Source: JBCDBL01 sp039183635 (GTDB lineage Bacteria; Pseudomonadota; Alphaproteobacteria; Caulobacterales; Parvularculaceae). Taken from it: a DNA stretch of 11,361 nt. Every line of letters begins with the position of its first letter. The stretch's first letter is position 1. A model generated the notes under the pieces. The model had not been told where the DNA came from, did not search any database, and saw nothing but the letters and a program-made list of their open reading frames with translations. This document shows, in pieces, positions 6,885 through 11,361 of the stretch. Where the stretch lies: assembly GCA_039183635.1 (NCBI GenBank), contig JBCDBL010000125.1, forward strand, positions 1 to 11,361, written 5' to 3'. The position numbers and the translations under genes were made by a program.

Positions 6885-8108
6885 TTAAAACTTCAACTCT
6901 TCCAATGCTTCGGACGCCGGCGTGTAGCCAAGCGTGACGGATTGCGCCAAATGAAAGGCGGACTTCTGCAAGTTCACCTGTACAGGCTCCGGCCCTTCAA
7001 TCCCGTCGCGGTGAACGACGCCGAGGGCGTAATGCGCGACGGCGATGTCTTCGTTCGCCGCTTTGTTCAGCCACTTCACCGCCTCTTTGCCGTTGATCGT
7101 CAGGCCGATGCCGCGGGCGTTCATGACGCCGAAGACGTACTGCGAGAGGGGGTGGCCGAACTTGGCGGCGCCTTCGATGAGCTTCACCTTTTGCTTTGGC
7201 GTGATCTCGCCGGTCACCTGGAACTTATTGGCCGATTGGAAGCGACGCACAGCTTCGCGGGTTTGCGGCCCGTAATCATTGTCCGCCGCTCCGGCGCGAT
7301 AGCCGAGAATGTTCAAAGCTTGCTGGATCAGTTGGACATCGATATCGGCCGTGGCGTCGAGGGCTTTGGCCATTTCAAGCGCAGTCAGCTCTTTCTTGGT
7401 TTTTTCAAGATCTTCTTGCTGCTTGGTCTTGCCGGTGTGCTCCGTCGGCAAAGGCGGCTGCCATTTGTCGATGGCTTTGGCGTAGGCTGTATTTTCTTTC
7501 GCATCGAGCATGGGCTCAAGCTGCTCGAACGCCAGGCTCGCTTCGCCAATGCCGCGGTTGGCGGCCAGGCGGTAGAATAAAAGCGCCCGTGCATTGTTTT
7601 TGGCGACGCCGCGGCCGGACTGATACATTTTACCCAGGTGATAAAGGTCGTAGGGACTGCCTGCTTCGAAAGCCTCCGACACAAGTTTTTCCGCGCTTGC
7701 GACGTCCTTGCTGCTCATCAAGAAGCGCACGTCGTCCATACGGCCCTGGGCCAGAATCTTGGCGTTCATTTCCGGCGCGGAAGGATCGGCGTAGGGGCCA
7801 AACTGGTGAAACGCCGCGAGCGTATACCATTTCAGAGCTTCGACCTTGTCCTGCATGTCCTCCGGCGCGCGTGCGCCCGGGATGTCCTCAAGCTCAGCGC
7901 CGGAATAAATATCGCCGAGTATTTTTTTCGACTGGACGTCGCCGGCGATGGCGAAGAGGCGCCATGTGTCGACGGCGGCGACGATTTGCCCCGACTTAAA
8001 GGCTTCAACGCCCTGGTCGAAGTCCGCGACGGCGGGGCCGTAAGCCGCCGCAGCGAAAGCCGCGCCCATTAAAATGCGCCGGAAGGATGACGTTCCGAAA
8101 GATTTCAT
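6885..8108 (-). CDS. Secreted Sel1-repeat protein with peptidoglycan-binding domain
   Basis: A 407-aa protein with a signal peptide (residues 1-28, cut after AVA). Helical Sel1/TPR-like repeats are seen at about 151-186 (LYHLGKMYQSGRGVAKNNARA), 321-354 (YVFGVMNARGIG...EAVKWLNKAAN) and 356-394 (HYALGVVHRDG), with weaker helices at 29-105. Between the repeat blocks are a Lys/Glu-rich likely coiled segment (226-250) and a peptidoglycan-binding-1 type domain at about 255-311 (LIQQALNILGY, YGPQTREAVRRFQ). A periplasmic scaffold that anchors to the cell wall is the natural reading; Sel1 proteins commonly serve as adaptors. GAGGGG stands 2-3 nt before the ATG, rather close. It is the first gene of a two-gene unit with the beta-helix protein, so the two may work on the same envelope structure (inference). 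Confidence 0.85.
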   Translation of the reverse strand: MKSFGTSSFRRILMGAAFAAAAYGPAVADFDQGVEAFKSGQIVAAVDTWRLFAIAGDVQSKKILGDIYSGAELEDIPGARAPEDMQDKVEALKWYTLAAFHQFGPYADPSAPEMNAKILAQGRMDDVRFLMSSKDVASAEKLVSEAFEAGSPYDLYHLGKMYQSGRGVAKNNARALLFYRLAANRGIGEASLAFEQLEPMLDAKENTAYAKAIDKWQPPLPTEHTGKTKQQEDLEKTKKELTALEMAKALDATADIDVQLIQQALNILGYRAGAADNDYGPQTREAVRRFQSANKFQVTGEITPKQKVKLIEGAAKFGHPLSQYVFGVMNARGIGLTINGKEAVKWLNKAANEDIAVAHYALGVVHRDGIEGPEPVQVNLQKSAFHLAQSVTLGYTPASEALEELKF

Positions 8109-8780
8109 AACCCCTCAACTCCCCAAAGTCGTTGCGTGCGCCTTAAAGCGTCCGCTCTTCACCTATCGAGCGAAATGCGCTGCGCGTACGCGCCCTTATG
8201 AACCCGCGCGAATGTAATTCGCCTCGCGTCGTTAACTATTAACACACTAATAGAAAAAATGGCGCCCTTATGGCGACAAAGTCAAAATGAAATCGCGTTG
8301 GATGCGGCGCAGCAGGGGCTATTTCTCAATACGTTGAAAAACATGACAAAATTTGCGCGCCCAAGGCGTTTTCCAGCCCATTGTTCCCCCTTGCGGGTAA
8401 ATTACGCGCCTTCCATGCCGGCAAAAAACCGATCGCCCGTGGCAAGGCGCCGGCGAAGCGAGTCGTTGTGACGGCGAGGACGCTTTTGAATTTCAGGCGA
8501 AACAGTGCGCTGTGCGCGAGCCCGTTGAATGAATATCGCACCTGAAGCGTGTTTGCGGCCGCTCCACCTCACTCGCCCAAGGCCCAAAGGGCCGATATTC
8601 GTCTTGAACTTGAAAATGGCCGTCTTTTGCCGCCTTCCGGCCGGCATTTTTTTCCGCCTTTATGCCTGGTAGGATCGAGCTGTTTAGAAATATGAAGTGT
8701 TTTCAATGGCTTGATGTGTTCGGCCTATGGCCTTTCTTTTGCGATACGAATTACATCGTAAAAGTTGAGGAGGCGCCGCC
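8109..8780. other. Long intergenic region without a convincing gene
   Basis: 672 bases between the start of the Sel1 gene and the start of the small protein gene, so both transcripts should begin here. Open frames are short, overlap on both strands and lack family resemblance. Near 8232-8242 two TTAA tetramers occur only 3 nt apart (GTTAACTATTAAC); this is not the N7 spacing of a CtrA full site. A GGCC-CAAA-GGCC type dyad lies near 8582-8594. A TACGA/TCGTA dyad (8745-8749 and 8756-8760) sits just before the ribosome site of the small gene and could be an operator or 5' stem. A 20-codon minus-strand frame (8319-8381) has AAGGGGG a few bases before its ATG but no other support. Confidence 0.5.
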
Positions 8781-9005
8781 ATGCACGCCAACAGCCGTTT
8801 AACCTCTGAAGACTACGCCCGTCTTGCGTCGGTTCTCATCAACCGTCACGGAACAGGGGCCGTTATTTGGGCGGACAAATGTATCGAAGATCTTGATGCG
8901 AAAGGCGAGACGCGCCGGGCGTCGGCCTGGCGGGCGTTGCGCGTGTTCATCACGCATCAAATCGGCGAACGGCCGCGCCGGACGGCGATGGCGCCTGTTC
9001 ATTAG
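8781..9005 (+). CDS. Small conserved-type alphaproteobacterial protein, unknown function
   Basis: A 74-aa protein without signal peptide or membrane segment. The gene is believable because GAGGAGG (8767-8773) lies exactly 7 nt before the ATG. The pattern also fits: a helix opening with LTSEDYARLASVL, then RHG-x-x-AVIWADKCIEDL, a short gap with Gly, and AWRALRVFITHQI. That arrangement (RHG...A...L...G...W..I) resembles a group of roughly 60-75-aa proteins of unknown function common in alphaproteobacteria, recalled from memory. The last 56 bases overlap, in opposite orientation, the 3' end of the 527-aa protein gene. Function unknown. Confidence 0.65.
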   Translation: MHANSRLTSEDYARLASVLINRHGTGAVIWADKCIEDLDAKGETRRASAWRALRVFITHQIGERPRRTAMAPVH

Positions 9006-10533
9006 GCGGAACATTCTCTCGAGGCGGCGTCTGACCGTGTCCAATATCGAACACGCCTTCCGGATCGGCGATGCGGGCTGCGGCGGCTCCGGCCGCGGCG
9101 TATAGCCGTCGGGCCAATCTGTCTTCCGGGGCGTCCCCGCTGTTCTTGAGCGCCTCTGTAAGCGCGTCCTCGATGGCGCGGGCCTGCTCCACAGGTTTTT
9201 CAAGATCTCTTGGAAATAAGATATGTAAAGACAAACGTCCGCCCCGTTCGTCGGCCTGGACAATGCGTGTCACGACCAGCGCTTTTGCATTCGGGGCGGC
9301 TGGAAACGCTTTCACGCTCGCCTCCGCCGCCGCCGCAAGATTTTGACGCATGGCGCCGATACGCGGCCAAGGCGCATCGAGGTCCATAGAATAAAAGCCG
9401 ACGCCGCGATGGAAAAGAGCGAGGCGATGGACTGTGTCCAGCAGGAGGCTGGGCGCTCTTTTGAACCTGGACATGGGACTGGCGCCGGCGGTGCGGGCGA
9501 TGCGACGGGCAAGACGCATCGCCGCTGACGTTATCTCCGGCGCGCCCTCAAACCGCGCAATGACGCAGGCGTCCGGTTTTTCCTCCGCTGCGCGCCTCGG
9601 GCCCCCGAGCAGCGCGCCGACGCCTTTACGTCCGGTTTTAAGCAAAGCATCGCCGAGGACCAAATCATCCGCCTCCAGAAGGGTGAGGCTGTGCGGCGCC
9701 GCACCGCTTTGGGCGATCCGTCGGGCGCCCTCAAGGGCCATGTCGTAGGTGGGAAAATCAAATCGGGTCCTGCGAACCGATTGCGGCGCCGGACGGATCT
9801 GCAAAACGGCTTCAATTGCGATGGCCGGCGCCGTCTCCAACACCGCTGCCGACATGCCGGGCGTGTAGCGCCACCGGCCTTCAGGGCTTTCCATGAGGGC
9901 TGAGACTAAGGCTTTCGGTGCGGCGCCGTCGGCGATGCGCGCGGCGATGGAGCGGGCGTCCGTCGCCTCGTCTTCCGTTGCGACGGCCAATCGCCATTGG
10001 GTTTGCGCCAATGCGCCATGGAGTGCGCCTGTCGCCCACGCCGCCGGCGCACGCGCTGTTTGGGCGTCTTCATCTATATCGATAAAAAGCTCCGAGGGCG
10101 TTGGATTGACTGCGACGCCGGCCTGCGGCTTGCCCTGAAGCGGGGCGGCCTTTGTTGAGCCGGCATGTAATGACACCCCGATCCTGCCGGCCGCCGCGAA
10201 AATATTTTGCAGCTTGTGCGTGTCTGCGGCCGTGAGCACAAAGCCTGCGGCGGAGGTTTCGGACGCCTCCGTTTGGCACAAAGACATGTAATCGCCGCCA
10301 TCGATGAGGTACGTCATGCGGTTTATGCTGACCGCGCCGTCAGGCAGTGCGTTTGTTAACTCCAAAAGCGCTTCGGGCGGGGGCGCACAGAAGCCTTCGC
10401 CGCTTTCAAGCGTCGCCAAAAGAGAGGGCATGCCCAAACACGGCGCGAGCCATTGGCAAAACGCGCCCCAGTCGGCGCTTGCGCCGCAGGCGTCCATAGA
10501 ACCCTGCGCAGCGGCGTTTACGACCCCAAACAT
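8950..10533 (-). CDS. Diverged FAD-linked oxidase-like protein (VAO/PCMH fold), possibly non-catalytic
   Basis: 527 aa with no close family that I recognise on sight, but the order of weak signatures fits an FAD-linked oxidase of the glycolate oxidase / alkyl-DHAP synthase group. Residues 96-185 (GFVLTAADTHKLQNIFAAAG, then a hydrophobic strand, FIDIDEDAQTARA, and ALHGALAQTQWRLAV) mirror the FAD_binding_4 region. IAIEAVLQIRPAP (238-250) matches the end of that domain. FDFPTYDMALEGARRIAQSG (258-277) and SLTLLEAD resemble the start of the C-terminal oxidase domain. SMDLDAPWPRIGAM (382-395) is like the D-T-x-E-T-x-x-PW-x-x-L block, and ADPEGVFDIGHG (489-500) like the closing LDPxGIxNPGK. Missing are the GGGTS flavin loop (here SLHAGSTKAAP), the TVGG loop and the late HHHGVG/EHGIG motif. 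Start uncertain: ATG 10533 has no clear ribosome site; ATG 10497 is an alternative. The tail (501-527) is low-complexity. Confidence 0.65.
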   Translation of the reverse strand: MFGVVNAAAQGSMDACGASADWGAFCQWLAPCLGMPSLLATLESGEGFCAPPPEALLELTNALPDGAVSINRMTYLIDGGDYMSLCQTEASETSAAGFVLTAADTHKLQNIFAAAGRIGVSLHAGSTKAAPLQGKPQAGVAVNPTPSELFIDIDEDAQTARAPAAWATGALHGALAQTQWRLAVATEDEATDARSIAARIADGAAPKALVSALMESPEGRWRYTPGMSAAVLETAPAIAIEAVLQIRPAPQSVRRTRFDFPTYDMALEGARRIAQSGAAPHSLTLLEADDLVLGDALLKTGRKGVGALLGGPRRAAEEKPDACVIARFEGAPEITSAAMRLARRIARTAGASPMSRFKRAPSLLLDTVHRLALFHRGVGFYSMDLDAPWPRIGAMRQNLAAAAEASVKAFPAAPNAKALVVTRIVQADERGGRLSLHILFPRDLEKPVEQARAIEDALTEALKNSGDAPEDRLARRLYAAAGAAAARIADPEGVFDIGHGQTPPRENVPPNEQAPSPSGAAVRRFDA

Positions 10534-10631
10534 TGGGTAAGCCTATCGGAAAATGTTGAGCCGGGCGACCGCCGCATCGGGGCGTCGTGCAGGCGGCGCG
10601 TAAAACCGCTTTTGAGGGACGGAAAGCCTGC

Positions 10632-10712
10632 TAGAGGGTGTCGCGCAAATTTGGGCGCCGGTTTTGCGCAAATGGCCGAACAATTGTTCGACCTTTTGCG
10701 CAACACGCTCTA
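10632..10712. repeat. 81-nt TAGAG...CTCTA palindromic repeat (copy E), whose end is the stop codon of the MCP-like gene
   Basis: The outer arms TAGAGGGTGTCGCGCAAA (10632-10649) and TTTGCGCAACACGCTCTA (10695-10712) are complementary except at two positions. Inside are another GCGCAAA...TTTTGCGC pairing and a perfect 14-nt palindrome CGAACAATTGTTCG (10677-10690). Read on the minus strand it begins TAGAGCGTGTTGCGCAAAAGG, the same layout as the tail modules C and D2. Its terminal CTA (10710-10712) is the TAG stop of the chemotaxis-type gene. It sits upstream of the 527-aa protein gene (start 10533). Confidence 0.8.
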
Positions 10713-11132
10713 ATAGCCCGAAGCTATGTCAAAGGGGTCCGTATCCGCTGAGGCGTCGCCCAGGACCTCTTCTGACGTATAGGCTTGTTGGCTTGGCCCA
10801 GGCAAAGGCGTGGAGAATGTGGTGGTGTCGCACAATACGCCGATGGCGTCGGTGTGGGCCGTCAGGGCCGTCAAGGTCTTTGCGATTTGCTCTGTGGCTT
10901 TGGACGTCTGGCCGGACAGTGTTTTCACTTCCGAGGCGACGACGGCGAAGCCTTTGCCGGCTTCCCCGGCGCGGGCGGCCTCAATCGTGGCGTTCAGAGC
11001 CAAAAGATTTGTTTGCTTTGCGATCGCCTCGATTTCCGAAGCGACTTCAGACACGCGGTTAAGCTCCTCGCGCAGCTGGTCGATCTCATTGCTGATGGAG
11101 GCGAAAGTTTCGGACGGTGCGTCGTGCGCCAT
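10710..11132 (-). CDS. Short soluble chemotaxis-receptor signalling-domain protein
   Basis: A 140-aa cytosolic protein that is almost only the membrane-distal hairpin tip of a methyl-accepting chemotaxis protein. The most conserved tip sequence, EIEAIAKQTNLLALNATIEA followed by ARAGEAGKGFAVVASEVK, spans about residues 33-70, with the returning helix (LSGQTSKATEQIAKTLTAL) to about 90. There is no sensor domain, HAMP domain or membrane segment, and the remaining 50 residues are an acidic, probably flexible tail ending DPFDIASGY. In full receptors this tip binds CheW and CheA; here no kinase gene is near. The tip is short for a stable coiled coil, so it may act as a decoy, adaptor or regulator of receptor arrays (inference). 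AAAAGGA lies 8 nt before the chosen ATG. Its stop codon belongs to a palindromic repeat. Confidence 0.85.
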   Translation of the reverse strand: MAHDAPSETFASISNEIDQLREELNRVSEVASEIEAIAKQTNLLALNATIEAARAGEAGKGFAVVASEVKTLSGQTSKATEQIAKTLTALTAHTDAIGVLCDTTTFSTPLPGPSQQAYTSEEVLGDASADTDPFDIASGY

Positions 11133-11250
11133 GGGTCATGTCCTTTTGAGGCGTTTATTGTTGTGTCGTCACACTGTCATGGGCGGCTTAAGACAGGGTT
11201 AAGGATAAGCCGTGGCCGGTCTTTAGGGCTTGTTGAGATTCAGAGTTGTT

Positions 11251-11361
11251 CCGTCATCCCGGACGTTACACGCGCCCAAAACCCATAGGTTTTGGCGTGC
11301 GCGTGTTAGCGCCGGGATCTGTCTCCACGTGTCTGAAATCTGTTGCACCAGATCCCGGATC
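11251..11361. repeat. Dispersed palindromic repeat of the GTCATCCCGG...CCGGGATC type, cut by the right edge
   Basis: After CCGTCATCCCGGACG, two stems follow. The first pairs ACACGCGC-CCAAAACC (11268-11283) with GGTTTTGG-CGT-GCGCGTGT (11288-11306) over a CATA loop, with a 3-nt bulge. The second is a perfect 10-bp pair CCGGGATCTG (11312-11321) and CAGATCCCGG (11349-11358). GTCATCCCGG-type repeats are widespread between genes in alphaproteobacteria (known in general, not searched here). It shares no sequence with the TAGAGC family. From 11133 to 11250 is the upstream region of the MCP-like gene with no other feature seen. Confidence 0.65.

Noticed and set aside
6852..7580. A 242-codon plus-strand frame across the Sel1 gene
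   Set aside because: It is antisense to a gene with signal peptide and recognisable domains, and its product shows no motif or ribosome site.
8232..8242. A second CtrA-like site upstream of the Sel1 gene
   Set aside because: The two TTAA tetramers are 3 nt apart, not 7, so they do not form the CtrA full site.
8291..8542. A Lys/Ala-rich frame (AGKKPIARGKAPAKRVVV) that could be a gene remnant
   Set aside because: There is no usable ATG or GTG start, only a TTG without a ribosome site, and no recognised protein; kept as non-coding.
8259..8647. Short frames on both strands in the long intergenic region
   Set aside because: They overlap each other, lack ribosome sites matched to their starts, and give Arg-rich low-complexity products with no family resemblance.

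Overview
The window looks like a chromosomal segment of a GC-rich alphaproteobacterium. Supporting signs are the FtsZ with a long Pro/Ala/Gln-rich linker and a LEIPAFLRRSAN tail, TTAA-N7-TTAA (CtrA-type) boxes in the ftsZ upstream region, and several TAGAGC-bounded palindromic repeats of the kind scattered through alphaproteobacterial genomes. The genus cannot be fixed from this sequence. The segment reads as a loose collection of housekeeping and accessory genes separated by repeats, not as one pathway.

Left part (1-4117): the first codons of a probable IS transposase run off the left edge, followed by a repeat-rich spacer. A creatininase-family amidohydrolase (minus) is divergent from ftsZ (plus), and the 163-base gap between them carries a cluster of four TTAA tetramers. 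ftsZ converges on a fold-type III PLP enzyme of the D-threonine aldolase / D-serine dehydratase family (minus). A 41-nt hairpin repeat lies between the two stop codons.

Middle (4118-8108, all genes minus): a glucokinase, then a two-gene exported set. That set is a secreted Sel1-repeat protein with an inserted peptidoglycan-binding domain, followed 51 bases later by a secreted right-handed beta-helix protein. The pair ends at a strong minus-strand terminator hairpin at 5543-5578. Two composite repeats of about 105 nt (41-nt hairpin plus 63-64-nt tail) sit downstream of glk and of the beta-helix gene.

Right part (8109-11361): a 672-base stretch without a convincing long gene, then a 74-aa protein with an excellent ribosome binding site. 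This protein overlaps, tail to tail, the end of a 527-aa protein that I read as a strongly diverged FAD-linked oxidase (VAO/PCMH fold, alkyl-DHAP-synthase-like) lacking the usual flavin and catalytic motifs. Next come another TAGAGC palindrome and a 140-aa soluble 'mini' chemotaxis-receptor signalling domain. The window ends in a different dispersed repeat family (CCGGGATC palindromes).

The most notable pattern is the repeat family. At two places (5706-5708 and 10710-10712) the outer TAGAGC end of the repeat itself supplies the TAG stop codon of the adjacent gene, and the 41-nt hairpin module recurs at exactly the same length three times although its stem sequence varies. I see no clear undescribed defence or biosynthetic system here.
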